Shown here piece after piece: positions 35,515 to 43,353 of a DNA stretch of 64,000 bases. Both the position numbers and the translations under genes were made by a program. The stretch covers positions 1 to 64,000 of the forward strand of contig RPGQ01000014.1 of assembly GCA_004193595.1 (NCBI GenBank), given 5' to 3'. This DNA is from Desulfobacteraceae bacterium Eth-SRB2. GTDB lineage: Bacteria > Desulfobacterota > Desulfobacteria > Desulfobacterales > UBA11574. Under the pieces are notes generated by a model, which had not been told where the DNA came from, made no database searches, and saw only the letters and a program-made list of their open reading frames with translations. Position 1 is the stretch's first letter. Each line of letters opens with the position of its first letter.

Positions 35515-35547
35515 TCACAAGCCGTGGTTCTGAAAGCCGGTTTTCAT
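35515..35547 (-). CDS. Possible 10-residue leader peptide
   Basis: AAAGGAGGTGAATAT leads to ATG, then MKTGFQNHGL and TGA. The ribosome site is as strong as any in the window, yet the frame is only 10 codons. It lies between the riboswitch 2 terminator and the porin gene. It may be a leader peptide, a mutated gene head, or an accident; no attenuator hairpin was identified around it. Confidence 0.35.
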   Translation of the reverse strand: MKTGFQNHGL

Positions 35548-35596
35548 ATATTCACCTCCTTTCAATGCTATTCATCTAAGGCCCTCGGCCCCGGGC

Positions 35597-35645
35597 AAAA
35601 AAAATCCCCGGACCGAAATGAATCAATCCGGGGATTTCCCTTTTT
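35597..35645 (-). terminator. Riboswitch 2 terminator
   Basis: On the minus strand AAATCCCCGGA pairs with TCCGGGGATTT over a 14-base loop and is followed by a run of T. It should be the switched terminator of riboswitch 2. Symmetry and a T-run on the other strand would let it act in both directions. Confidence 0.88.
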
Positions 35646-35697
35646 TATCCTCAAGATTTTAAAGGCAGCTCCTGTCCGCGAAACTTTATGCCTTCCA

Positions 35698-35862
35698 GTT
35701 CAGGCAGGTCTTCTGACTCTCGGATCATCCTACTTACCGTGCCTTCCCATTCCTATTTTCTGAAACAGTGGCATAATACGGTGTTCGTCACCGATCACAG
35801 CGGCGGGCCCGTCCCCGATTTTAACGGGGTTCCCCATTAAGCTCAAAATGAGCGCCTGAACA
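35698..35862 (-). promoter_or_regulatory. Cobalamin riboswitch 2 (proximal of the tandem pair)
   Basis: Minus-strand hallmarks: GGCGCTC, AATGGGGAACCCCGTTAAAAT, GGGCCCGCCGCTGTGATC, TGCCACTG, ATGGGAAGGC and GAGTCAGAAGACCTGCC. It directly controls the porin-cbiK-importer operon through the terminator at 35597-35645. TATAAT (plus-strand 35882-35887) just upstream could give it a promoter of its own, besides read-through from riboswitch 3. Confidence 0.93.
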
Positions 35863-35920
35863 GTTGACCGAAAAATTGAATAATTATATTTACATAAAAT
35901 TTTGTCTTAATGTAAGGGTC

Positions 35921-36032
35921 AAGGAGGAGAACTCACATACGGCCGGGAGATAGCGGCCAAAAACAACTTCTGCCTTTGAATGCTCCTCCTTTTCCCTTTG
36001 CGGGCTTCATCTCTGCCGGTATTCAGAGAATA
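35921..36032 (-). other. Second copy of the conserved post-riboswitch element
   Basis: On the minus strand, CTCTGAATACCGGCAGAG, AGGAGGAG, then GGCAGAAGTTG and TATCTCCCGGCC match the element after riboswitch 1 (29711-29841). The position of the ATG reads AAG here, but codons further in still give AEVVFGRYLPAV. The stem GGCCG-CTATCTCC-CGGCC keeps pairing where the sequence differs from copy 1. The outer AGGAGGA/TCCTCCT arms could also pair. Confidence 0.45.
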
Positions 36033-36069
36033 AAAAAAGCCCTTCGAACTATTAAAGTTTGAAGAGCTG
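36032..36069 (-). terminator. Riboswitch 3 terminator
   Basis: Minus-strand GCTCTTCAAAC/GTTCGAAGGGC stem (with G-U pairs) followed by TTTTTTTATT, preceded by CTGGGTGCA as in riboswitches 1 and 4. Confidence 0.78.
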
Positions 36070-36137
36070 CACCCAGTTTACTTGACCCTTTTTGTGGAGC
36101 CATCTCTCTATCCAACGCAGAGAGTCGGCCTATGTGT

Positions 36138-36311
36138 TAAGGCAGGTCTTCTGACTCCCCCGCCCATTCAGCAGCCTTCCCATCCCGCTTATACGGAACA
36201 GTGGCACATTGTTGCTGAACGGGTTCCCTTATCTTTCGAAAAGGGCAGGGTTACAGCGGCGGGACCGCTCCCGATTTGAACGGGATTCCCTATTAAGCCC
36301 AAATGGCACCT
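36138..36311 (-). promoter_or_regulatory. Cobalamin riboswitch 3 (distal of the tandem pair)
   Basis: Minus-strand hallmarks: AAGGTGCCATTT, AATAGGGAATCCCGTTCAAAT, GGTCCCGCCGCTGTAAC, TGCCACTG, ATGGGAAGGC and GAGTCAGAAGACCTGCC. It has its own promoter and terminator. The only thing between it and riboswitch 2 is the conserved element, so the two act in series on one operon, or riboswitch 3 serves a gene that was lost. Confidence 0.93.
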
Positions 36312-36319
36312 TGAAAAAT

Positions 36320-36348
36320 TGTTTATCTAATCCGGATTTGAATGTCAA
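36320..36348 (-). promoter_or_regulatory. Promoter of riboswitch 3
   Basis: On the minus strand TTGACA, 17 bases, TAAACA, just upstream of the riboswitch. Confidence 0.5.
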
Positions 36349-36558
36349 GATTTTTTTATCCTAAGGCGTCCGATTTCGATGAAAGATTCAGATGGAATCT
36401 GCTATTTCAAAAAATGGCCGAATCAAATTGTGTCACCGTTTTAAAAGGCAAAGGCCAGAGCATCCTGCACGTTGGGCATAAATCTGGCCAATCGCTTCCC
36501 GGTTTGTCGGGGTTATATGACCGGTTCATAATTAATGAACTCTTAAAAGTACGATTTA

Positions 36559-36683
36559 GACGGTTTCGTAAAAAGTTCAAATTCAAGGCGTGCAAATTTT
36601 GTAATCATGAGGCGTACTTTTCGTACGTTGAATGATTACGAAATGCAGCACAACGCAGAAGTTGGATTTTTTACGAGACCGTC
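36559..36683. repeat. MITE-like element, copy B
   Basis: The 125-bp copy starts GACGGTTTCGTAAAAAGT and ends TTTTTTACGAGACCGTC, with the same interior as 12751-12900 minus about 25 bp. Similarity also extends about 25 bp left of the terminal repeat (TGAACTC.TAAAAGT.CGATTTA). It lies between the divergent riboswitches 3 and 4. Confidence 0.75.
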
Positions 36684-36692
36684 ATAATTGTC

Positions 36693-36721
36693 TTGACTTA
36701 CATGTTACATTTCATTAGAAA
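36693..36721 (+). promoter_or_regulatory. Promoter of riboswitch 4 and the cbi operon
   Basis: TTGACT, 17-base spacer, TAGAAA; the same -10 and spacing as the riboswitch 1 promoter. Confidence 0.6.
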
Positions 36722-36732
36722 TTAAATTTAGT

Positions 36733-36893
36733 TAAGGTGCTCATACGAGACTAATAGGGAATCCCGTGAGAACCGGGAGCGGTCCCGCCGCTGTGATCGG
36801 GAACGAACTCTGCAACATATCACTGTTTCGTTTTAACGAAATGGGAAGATGCAGACAGTAGATTGATCCGAGAGCCAGAAGACCTGCCTTGAC
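36733..36893 (+). promoter_or_regulatory. Cobalamin riboswitch 4
   Basis: Hallmarks: TAAGGTGCTC, TAATAGGGAATCCCGTGAGAA, GGTCCCGCCGCTGTGATC, the CACTG segment, AATGGGAAGATG and GAGCCAGAAGACCTGCC. It controls the terminator at 36962-36996 and so the long cobalamin biosynthesis operon starting with cbiA. Confidence 0.93.
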
Positions 36894-36961
36894 ATACGGC
36901 CATTACGCTGCGGTAAACAGTGGTTGTGGCATATAGAAGCGGCAAAGAAAACTGGGTGCAG

Positions 36962-36996
36962 CCCTTCAAACCGATTCTGGTTTGAAGGGTTTTTTT
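36962..36996 (+). terminator. Riboswitch 4 terminator
   Basis: CCCTTCAAACC/GGTTTGAAGGG is a perfect 11-bp stem followed by a run of T. The ribosome site of cbiA starts two bases after the T-run, so the switch may also affect translation. Confidence 0.9.
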
Positions 36997-37010
36997 ATGG
37001 AGGTTGTTTT

Positions 37011-38390
37011 ATTAAAGGAATAATCATAGCAGGCACAATGAGCGGATGCGGAAAGACCACGGTTACCCTCGGTCTTATGGCATGTTTAGCCAAACGCGGT
37101 CTTAATGTAGCTCCGTTTAAGGTAGGGCCTGATTTTATTGATCCCGGTCACCATACTAGTATCACCGGAGTAGCCAGCAGAAATCTAGACGGCTGGATGC
37201 TTTCAAAATCATATAATGTGAATAATTTTTTCAAGCACACCCAATCAGCCGACATTGCGATTGTTGAAGGAGTAATGGGACTTTTTGACGGTTATGACGG
37301 CAAGAGTGAAGCCGGCTCTACCGCCCAACTGGCCAAATGGATCGGCCTTCCGGTTATCCTGGTTGTTGATGCCAAAAGTATGGCCCGGAGTGCAGCAGCC
37401 CTTGTTCAAGGATTTGAACGATTTGATCCTGATCTTACATATGCCGGTGTTCTCTTTAATAATATAGGCAGCAGCCGGCATCTGGAGTATTTAAAGGAAG
37501 CTCTGAAGGATAATGTCACCATGCCCTGTCTAGGGGGCATTCTTCATAATAAAGAGATATTGATCCCTGAAAGACACCTGGGTCTTGTCACTCAGCAGGA
37601 TCATCCCTTTGGCGGAGAAAAAATCGATCTGTTTGCAAATATTATTGAAGACAGTCTGGATGTTGATGCCTTTTTGAATCATCTTCCGGAGTTGGAAACA
37701 CCCGAAAAGAAACCAGAGTCTCAAAGGTATCCGGTAAGCCCCAAGGTAAAAATCGGGCTGCCAATGGACAATGCGTTCTGTTTTTATTATGCAGATAACC
37801 TCGATATACTGACAGAACAGGGTGCGGAACTCGTTTGTTTCTCCCCCATTAACGACGCATATCTTCCGGATGATCTGGACGGATTATATCTGGGCGGCGG
37901 GTATCCCGAGCTTTTCGCAAAACAGCTTTTTAAAAATGCAGGTTTGCGAAAACAGATTGGGGAAAAAAGCGTGCAAGGCATGCCCATTTATGGAGAATGC
38001 GGTGGATTCATGTACCTTTGCAGGGAACTACGCGACACCAAGGGAAAGTTGTTTCCCATGGCCGGATGCTTCCCATTTGTCACATCCATGTTTACCCGAT
38101 TAAAATCATTAGGATATCGGGAAATAACCTTTACAAAAGATACTGTTATAGGAAAAAGGGGTCAAACGGTCAGAGGGCATGAATTTCACTATTCGGAATT
38201 AACAGAATATTCTGAAAATGTAGAGACGGTTTATCAGGTATCGCCCAGAAAAGGAATCAAAATAACAAAAGAAGGCTATATGGTGAACCATACCCTGGGA
38301 AGTTACAATCACCTTCATTTCGGCAGTTGTCCGGAAGTGGGCAAACAATTTGTCGAATCATGTTTGCAGTATAAACAGGAAAGAAAATAA
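37011..38390 (+). CDS. cbiA: Cobyrinate a,c-diamide synthase CbiA, probable ATT start
   Basis: CbiA amidates the a and c carboxylates of cobyrinate using glutamine and ATP. It has the P-loop GTMSGCGKTT, VAPFKVGPDFIDP, GLFDGYDG, and a type 1 glutamine amidotransferase half with nucleophile Cys in YGECGGFMYL and HEFHYS. About 459 residues. No ATG, GTG or TTG lies at the expected place: GGAGG at 36999-37003 is followed after 7 bases by ATT at 37011, which gives the normal family start IKGIIIAG. An upstream TTG at 36924 would read through the riboswitch terminator and is unlikely; ATG 37039 would remove the first strand before the P-loop. Confidence 0.85.
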   Translation: MKGIIIAGTMSGCGKTTVTLGLMACLAKRGLNVAPFKVGPDFIDPGHHTSITGVASRNLDGWMLSKSYNVNNFFKHTQSADIAIVEGVMGLFDGYDGKSEAGSTAQLAKWIGLPVILVVDAKSMARSAAALVQGFERFDPDLTYAGVLFNNIGSSRHLEYLKEALKDNVTMPCLGGILHNKEILIPERHLGLVTQQDHPFGGEKIDLFANIIEDSLDVDAFLNHLPELETPEKKPESQRYPVSPKVKIGLPMDNAFCFYYADNLDILTEQGAELVCFSPINDAYLPDDLDGLYLGGGYPELFAKQLFKNAGLRKQIGEKSVQGMPIYGECGGFMYLCRELRDTKGKLFPMAGCFPFVTSMFTRLKSLGYREITFTKDTVIGKRGQTVRGHEFHYSELTEYSENVETVYQVSPRKGIKITKEGYMVNHTLGSYNHLHFGSCPEVGKQFVESCLQYKQERK

Positions 38391-38395
38391 ATGCC

Positions 38396-39010
38396 ATGAA
38401 ACCTCAAGAAATCGAAACGTTAAGTTTTAAAATCATTGATCAAGAGGCAGGTCCGCATAATTTTTCTTCTGATGAATGGCGGATTGTGCAAAGGATGATC
38501 CATACATCTGCGGATTTTGAATATATAAAGACTGTTCGATTCCATCCCAAAGCGATCACAGCAGGAGTAAACGCCATCCGGCTGGGAAAAACCATCGTCA
38601 CGGATACGAATATGGCAAAGGCCGGTATTCGTAAACAAGATGCCCAGCGCTTCGGCAGCACCATAAAATGTTATATTAATGATCCGGAAGTAATAAAGAT
38701 TTCGTTAAAGACAGGAAAAACAAGGGCGGAAGTGGCTGTGGATGCCACCATTCCCGAGATTAAAGACGGCATATATGTTATCGGCAACGCGCCGACAGCA
38801 CTTTTACGCCTCATTGAACTGGTAAAGGAGAATAAAGTCAGACCCGCTCTAATTATAGGACTTCCTGTGGGATTTGTAAATGCAGCGGAATCAAAGGCGG
38901 CACTGATTGTTATGGATTATCCATATATTTCCAACGCGAGTCGAAAGGGAGGTTCAAACATTGCGGCAAGCGTAGTAAATGCTTTAGGAAAAATGGCTGT
39001 AACCGTATAG
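38396..39010 (+). CDS. cbiC: Cobalt-precorrin-8 methylmutase
   Basis: The 204-residue CbiC moves a methyl group from C11 to C12 to give cobyrinate. Motifs: HTSADFEYIKTVRFHP with the catalytic His, TIVTDTNMAKAGI, YVIGNAPTALLRLIEL and the end SRKGGSNIAASVVNAL. It starts 5 bp after the cbiA stop. Confidence 0.92.
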   Translation: MKPQEIETLSFKIIDQEAGPHNFSSDEWRIVQRMIHTSADFEYIKTVRFHPKAITAGVNAIRLGKTIVTDTNMAKAGIRKQDAQRFGSTIKCYINDPEVIKISLKTGKTRAEVAVDATIPEIKDGIYVIGNAPTALLRLIELVKENKVRPALIIGLPVGFVNAAESKAALIVMDYPYISNASRKGGSNIAASVVNALGKMAVTV

Positions 39011-39057
39011 ACTTCTAAGACAAAAAATTATCGTACCGGGTGATGGATGAGGAATAT

Positions 39058-39795
39058 ATGAAAAAGAAAAAAGGGACTTTATACGGCTTGGGTGTGGGAC
39101 CCGGTGATCCGGAATTGATCACCCTGAAGGCTGCACGAGTATTAAATAGTGTGGATATTGTTTTTGCAGCAGCCTCCACAAAAAACAGTTACAGCCTGGC
39201 CATAAGCATCGCAAAACCCCACATCCCGGATCTAACCCCCATAAGGATGCTTGGGTTTCCCATGACAAGAGATAAAAATGAAACGCAAAAAGCATGGAAG
39301 GATCATGCACTTATAATTATTAAAGAACTGGAACAGGGGTATAATGTGGCTTTTATAACCCTGGGTGACCCCATGACCTATTCAACCTATGGTTACATCT
39401 TAAAGACCATCCAGACACTGGCTCCAAACCAGCCTGTTATCAGCATACCCGGCATAACCTCTTACCAGGCCTCAGCAGCCTGCTTGAATACCCCTCTTGT
39501 AGAGGGTGAAGAATCACTTTTAATTACTTCCGGAGCCAAGGGGGGAGAACGATTTAGACAGCTTTCCGCAAAACCGGAAACCGTGGTTTTTCTGAAAGCA
39601 TACCGTAATGTAAAAGACATAACCTCCGCTCTTGATGAAGCCAATCGCCTTGAAAACAGTGTAGGAGTCACAAACTGCGGGCTTCCTGACCAGGAGATCA
39701 TAAAGAACATCAAGGAACTTGATAACAGACCGCCGGAATATTGGACCATTATAATAGCCAAGCAGAAAAAAGAAAATGGCACATCTCAAGTCTAA
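39058..39795 (+). CDS. cbiL: Cobalt-precorrin-2 C20-methyltransferase
   Basis: A SAM-dependent tetrapyrrole methylase of 245 residues with GLGVGPGDPELITLKA, GFPMTRD, FITLGDPMTYSTYGYI and SIPGITSYQASAA; it methylates C20 of cobalt-precorrin-2. GAGGA lies 4 bases before ATG 39058; a frame start 18 bases earlier (39040) is possible but lacks a ribosome site. It overlaps the next gene by 20 bases. Confidence 0.9.
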   Translation: MKKKKGTLYGLGVGPGDPELITLKAARVLNSVDIVFAAASTKNSYSLAISIAKPHIPDLTPIRMLGFPMTRDKNETQKAWKDHALIIIKELEQGYNVAFITLGDPMTYSTYGYILKTIQTLAPNQPVISIPGITSYQASAACLNTPLVEGEESLLITSGAKGGERFRQLSAKPETVVFLKAYRNVKDITSALDEANRLENSVGVTNCGLPDQEIIKNIKELDNRPPEYWTIIIAKQKKENGTSQV

Positions 39796-40831
39796 AGCCA
39801 AATATAAAATGCTGGCCCTCTCCTTCGGCATATCTGCTGCCATACTTATCTTTGGAATATTTATAGTTGATGATCTTGGCAGTCAGAGAGTTTTTTCGCG
39901 TCTTTTATGGCCGCTTACCCGTCTTATGCTCTTCATCGGAGTCGGACTTGTGGCAGGCCAGGTCATCGAGGCTTCGGGATGGACAAAATTCTTAGCCGCC
40001 CTGGCCGGACCATTTTTCAGATTCGGCAACCTTGGCAACCGTTGCAGCGCAGCGTTTACAACGGCTTTTGTTTCAGGAGTTACTGCCAATGCCATGCTGC
40101 TCGATTTTTATAAGGACGATAAAATTTCCCGCCGGCAACTTTTTTTGGCGAATTTCGTCAATCAACTACCCGCATATTTTCTTCACCTTCCCACCACCCT
40201 GTTTATTGTAATTCCCCTTACCGGTCGCGCCGGCGGCCTCTATTTTTTGATTACATTTTTAGCAACTCTTTTAAGAACTTCTCTTTTTCTTGTTTATGGC
40301 CATTTCCACCCATTTTTTAAAAAACGGGATGACAGCAATAAAGTAAAAGAAGCTTCTATTCCGGATAAGAATAAAGATAAGGATCTATGGGAAAATATTA
40401 GAAAAAAGTTTCCCGGACGTATTACACATATTGCCACATATGTTGTCCCGATCTATATATTTGTTTTTATATTAAACGCCATGGGTCTTTTTACACTGGC
40501 GCGTAAATGGCTTGCCGGATATGTAGTAACAACATTTATGCCCATGGAAGCCCTCTCTGTGGTAATACTCAGTTTTGCTGCGGAGTTTACCTCAGGATTC
40601 GCAGCCGCAGGCGCATTGTTGGATGCAGGGGTAATCACAACCAAACAGACGGTTTTGGCTTTGCTTATCGGAAATATTGTTGCTTTTCCCATACGTGCTT
40701 TAAGGCATCAACTGCCAAGGTATATTGGAATTTTTTCTCCGAAAATGGGAACTCAGCTTTTGTTAATGGGTCAGAGCTTTCGGGTTATGAGCATTGTTAT
40801 TGTTGGAGTAATTTACTATTATCTCGGATAA
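39776..40831 (+). CDS. Gate-domain (nucleoside-recognition family) membrane protein in the cbi operon
   Basis: The 351-residue protein has about eight hydrophobic segments in two Gate-like halves: FIGVGLVAGQVIEASGWTKFL with CSAAFTTAFVSGVTANAML, and VVTTFMPMEALSVVILSFAAEF with TSGFAAAGALLDAG. A charged cytoplasmic loop (FFKKRDDSNKVKEA) separates them. Gate proteins resemble nucleoside and ion transporters, but their substrates are mostly unknown. Being inside the cbi operon, between cbiL and cbiD, and in a cell with no CbiMNQO in this window, it could be a cobalt or intermediate transporter. This is inference only. Confidence 0.7.
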   Translation: MAHLKSKAKYKMLALSFGISAAILIFGIFIVDDLGSQRVFSRLLWPLTRLMLFIGVGLVAGQVIEASGWTKFLAALAGPFFRFGNLGNRCSAAFTTAFVSGVTANAMLLDFYKDDKISRRQLFLANFVNQLPAYFLHLPTTLFIVIPLTGRAGGLYFLITFLATLLRTSLFLVYGHFHPFFKKRDDSNKVKEASIPDKNKDKDLWENIRKKFPGRITHIATYVVPIYIFVFILNAMGLFTLARKWLAGYVVTTFMPMEALSVVILSFAAEFTSGFAAAGALLDAGVITTKQTVLALLIGNIVAFPIRALRHQLPRYIGIFSPKMGTQLLLMGQSFRVMSIVIVGVIYYYLG

Positions 40832-40885
40832 AATCGCTTTGCAATTTTATATAGCGTCTGCCTTCGGCGGACTTAAAAAAAAGAA
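40832..40885. repeat. Palindromic double-hairpin repeat, copy 3 (diverged)
   Basis: AATCGCTTTGCAATT and GTCTGCC-TTC-GGCGGAC hairpins joined by TTATATAGC and followed by an A-run, matching 12643-12700 in layout with compensatory changes in the second stem. It begins at the stop codon of the Gate gene and fills the gap before cbiD. Confidence 0.6.
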
Positions 40886-40928
40886 CGTTCTATACTGTCA
40901 AGTTGATCCTATTACTTTGTAAAGAAAA

Positions 40929-42032
40929 ATGGCAAAAACCAAAAAAACAAGGCTGAGAACCGGTTTTACTACAGGTACTGCGGCGGCGGCAGCAGCAAAG
41001 GGCGCCATTTTATTTATTCTGGATGGGGAAAAACCTTCAAAGGTTGAAATAGAGCTGTTAACCGGAGGCCATATCACCATTCCCATATATACTTGCAATT
41101 CCACTGGAGAAAAAAAAGCAAAATGTACGGTAATAAAAGATGCGGGAGATGATCCTGACATAACTCATAAGGCGGAAATTGGAGCTGTTGTTACGCTTTT
41201 TGAAAATAAAAATAAAAGCCGTATAGTAATCACAGGAGGAACGGGTGTGGGAACGGTTACTAAGCCCGGCCTTGAAATTAATCCCGGAGAACCGGCAATA
41301 AATTTGGGTCCTAGACAAATGATCACTCAAACTATAAGAGAGATTTTAGAGAAAAATAAAATGAGCCTGCCGGTTAAGGTCGAAATCTTTGTTCCTGAAG
41401 GGAAAACCCTGGCCCGAAAAACACTAAATCAAAGGCTGGGAATCGTCGGAGGCATATCGATTCTGGGAACCACGGGTATTGTGACGCCCATGTCCCATGA
41501 TGCATATATTGCAACCATCCAATCATCAATGTCGGTTGCCAAAGCTTGCGGCATCACAAAATTGGTCCTGACAACAGGGCGCCGGAGTGAAAGGTATTCA
41601 CAGGCCCTATGGCCAAACTTGCCTGAAGAAGCCTTTATTCAGATCGGAGATTTTTTCAGCATGTCTTTGAAAGAAGCCTCTAAAAAAGGATTTGCATCAA
41701 TCACGTTAGCTGCTTTTTTCGGCAAATCCCTGAAGATGGCTCAAGGGGTTCCCCATACCCATGCTGCCAAAGTCAGATTGACCCTGGATAAGCTTGCAGA
41801 TTGGTCCCTTGAATTAACAAAAAATAAATCATTTTCAGAAAAAATTTTATCGGCCAACACCGCCCGCCATGCATTTGATTTCATTCTTGACCAATACCCG
41901 GAAGTTATCTTACATGTTGGAAAACAGATGGTGAAGTCAGCAGAATTGTTTGCGGGCGATCATGTTCACATTCGTGGAATTATTTTCGATTACAACGGGA
42001 ATATGGTCTTTAATTCCGATTCACTTTCATAA
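40929..42032 (+). CDS. cbiD: Cobalt-precorrin-5B C1-methyltransferase
   Basis: The 367-residue CbiD methylates C1 with SAM during ring contraction chemistry. Motifs: LRTGFTTGTAAAAAAKGA, KDAGDDPDITH, GGTGVGTVTKPGL, GEPAINLGPRQMI, IVGGISILGTTGIVTPMS and VPHTHAAK. The gene begins about 44 bp after a repeat and its ribosome site is weak (GTAAAG). Confidence 0.93.
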   Translation: MAKTKKTRLRTGFTTGTAAAAAAKGAILFILDGEKPSKVEIELLTGGHITIPIYTCNSTGEKKAKCTVIKDAGDDPDITHKAEIGAVVTLFENKNKSRIVITGGTGVGTVTKPGLEINPGEPAINLGPRQMITQTIREILEKNKMSLPVKVEIFVPEGKTLARKTLNQRLGIVGGISILGTTGIVTPMSHDAYIATIQSSMSVAKACGITKLVLTTGRRSERYSQALWPNLPEEAFIQIGDFFSMSLKEASKKGFASITLAAFFGKSLKMAQGVPHTHAAKVRLTLDKLADWSLELTKNKSFSEKILSANTARHAFDFILDQYPEVILHVGKQMVKSAELFAGDHVHIRGIIFDYNGNMVFNSDSLS

Positions 42033-42035
42033 TTT

Positions 42036-42085
42036 GACGTCTCGGAATTTCTAAAACTTAATGAAAATATAGAACACTTTTTGAG
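42036..42085. repeat. Left-end fragment of the AACGTCTCGG dispersed repeat, copy 3
   Basis: GACGTCTCGGAATTTCTAAAACTTAATGAAAATATA matches the first 45-50 bases of the copies at 14915, 23742 and 52915, without the GGAAT word array. It begins 3 bp after the cbiD stop. Confidence 0.6.
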
Positions 42086-42126
42086 ACTTGAACGCTTGCA
42101 TCGAACTTGGGTTCAAGGGCATTATC

Positions 42127-43353
42127 ATGAAAAAACCGGTATCCATAATCGGAATGGGATTATCGCCAAAGGATCTCACAGAAGAACATCTCGGGATCAT
42201 CCGGCATGCAGATATTCTTGTAGGGGGAAAACGACTCCTTGATTTTTTTACCGATTCTCCGGCTCATAAAAAAGAAATTACTAAAGATATCAAAGGAATA
42301 ATCGAATATATTAAAAACCGGATGCCAAACAACAAAATAGTGGTCCTTGCATCAGGCGACCCGCTTTTTTTCGGTATTGGTTCCTTGTTACTAACCTCCC
42401 TTGGCCGGGAAAATGTTTTGATATATCCGAATATATCTTCGGTTGCCGCAGCCTTTTCCCGCCTCAAGATACCGTGGCACGACGCCCATGTCATCAGTTT
42501 GCACGGCAGAAAGAAAACCAGGGCGCTTTTACCGATCCTGGCGAAAAAGGATAAAGTCGCCGTTTTTACCGATCCTGAAAATAGTCCTGGCTGGCTGGCA
42601 AATTATTTGCTTGAAAAGGGGATATTCGATTATGACATGTGCGTTTTGGAACAAATGGGAACGTCTTCCGAGCGGGTTGAATGGTATCTTCCTTCAGAGG
42701 CTGCCGGAATCCGGTTTTCAGAACCGAACCTGGTTATTTTGAAACTTCGTGAATCACGTTTTAAAAAAATTACAAAAATCTATTCCGGGATGCCCGAATA
42801 TTTATTTGATCACCAAAAAGGGCTTATTACCAAAGCTGAGATTCGAGCGGTAACCCTTTCCAAACTTCGCCTGATGCCGGATCACATCATGTGGGATTTG
42901 GGAGCCGGAAGCGGTTCTATTTCTATTGAGGCGTCTATTTTTATTAGACTAGGCAGAATTTTTGCCATAGAAAAAAACCCGGACAGGATCATCCAAATTG
43001 AAAATAACCGGAAACGTTTCAATGTAAAAAATCTGGAAATTATACAATCCGAGCTTCCGGACGGCCTTGATAACCTGCCTGCCCCTGATCGTATATTTGT
43101 CGGCGGCGGTGGAAAGGATCTTGAAAAGATCATACGGTCTTGTTCGGTTTATCTCAAGCAGGATGGAGTTATCGTCATTAACACGATTCTCATTTCTAAT
43201 ATTGAAGTTGCCATGAGCACACTTAAATCCCAAGGTTTTATAACTGACATCGTCCAGATTCAGATCAGTCGCGGTCAGGAAATGCCGTTTGGAAAAAGGC
43301 TTGAGGCGGAAAACCCCGTATGGATTATTTGCGGAGAAAAAAGAAGGTCATAA
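42127..43353 (+). CDS. cbiET: Fused CbiE-CbiT, cobalt-precorrin-7 C5/C15-methyltransferase and decarboxylase
   Basis: The 408-residue fusion has an N-terminal tetrapyrrole methylase (SIIGMGLSPKDLTEEHLG, VLASGDPLFFGIG) equal to CbiE and a C-terminal Rossmann methyltransferase (MWDLGAGSGSISIEAS, VFAIEKNPDR-type, RIFVGGGGKDLEKI) equal to CbiT. It methylates C5 and C15 and decarboxylates the acetate on C12. ATG 42127 gives the usual family start; the frame runs 39 bases further upstream. It overlaps cbiF by TAATG. Confidence 0.92.
   Translation: MKKPVSIIGMGLSPKDLTEEHLGIIRHADILVGGKRLLDFFTDSPAHKKEITKDIKGIIEYIKNRMPNNKIVVLASGDPLFFGIGSLLLTSLGRENVLIYPNISSVAAAFSRLKIPWHDAHVISLHGRKKTRALLPILAKKDKVAVFTDPENSPGWLANYLLEKGIFDYDMCVLEQMGTSSERVEWYLPSEAAGIRFSEPNLVILKLRESRFKKITKIYSGMPEYLFDHQKGLITKAEIRAVTLSKLRLMPDHIMWDLGAGSGSISIEASIFIRLGRIFAIEKNPDRIIQIENNRKRFNVKNLEIIQSELPDGLDNLPAPDRIFVGGGGKDLEKIIRSCSVYLKQDGVIVINTILISNIEVAMSTLKSQGFITDIVQIQISRGQEMPFGKRLEAENPVWIICGEKRRS

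Noticed and set aside
36924-37010. TTG 36924 as the start of CbiA
   Set aside because: It would translate the riboswitch antiterminator and terminator stem and add 29 residues not expected in the family.
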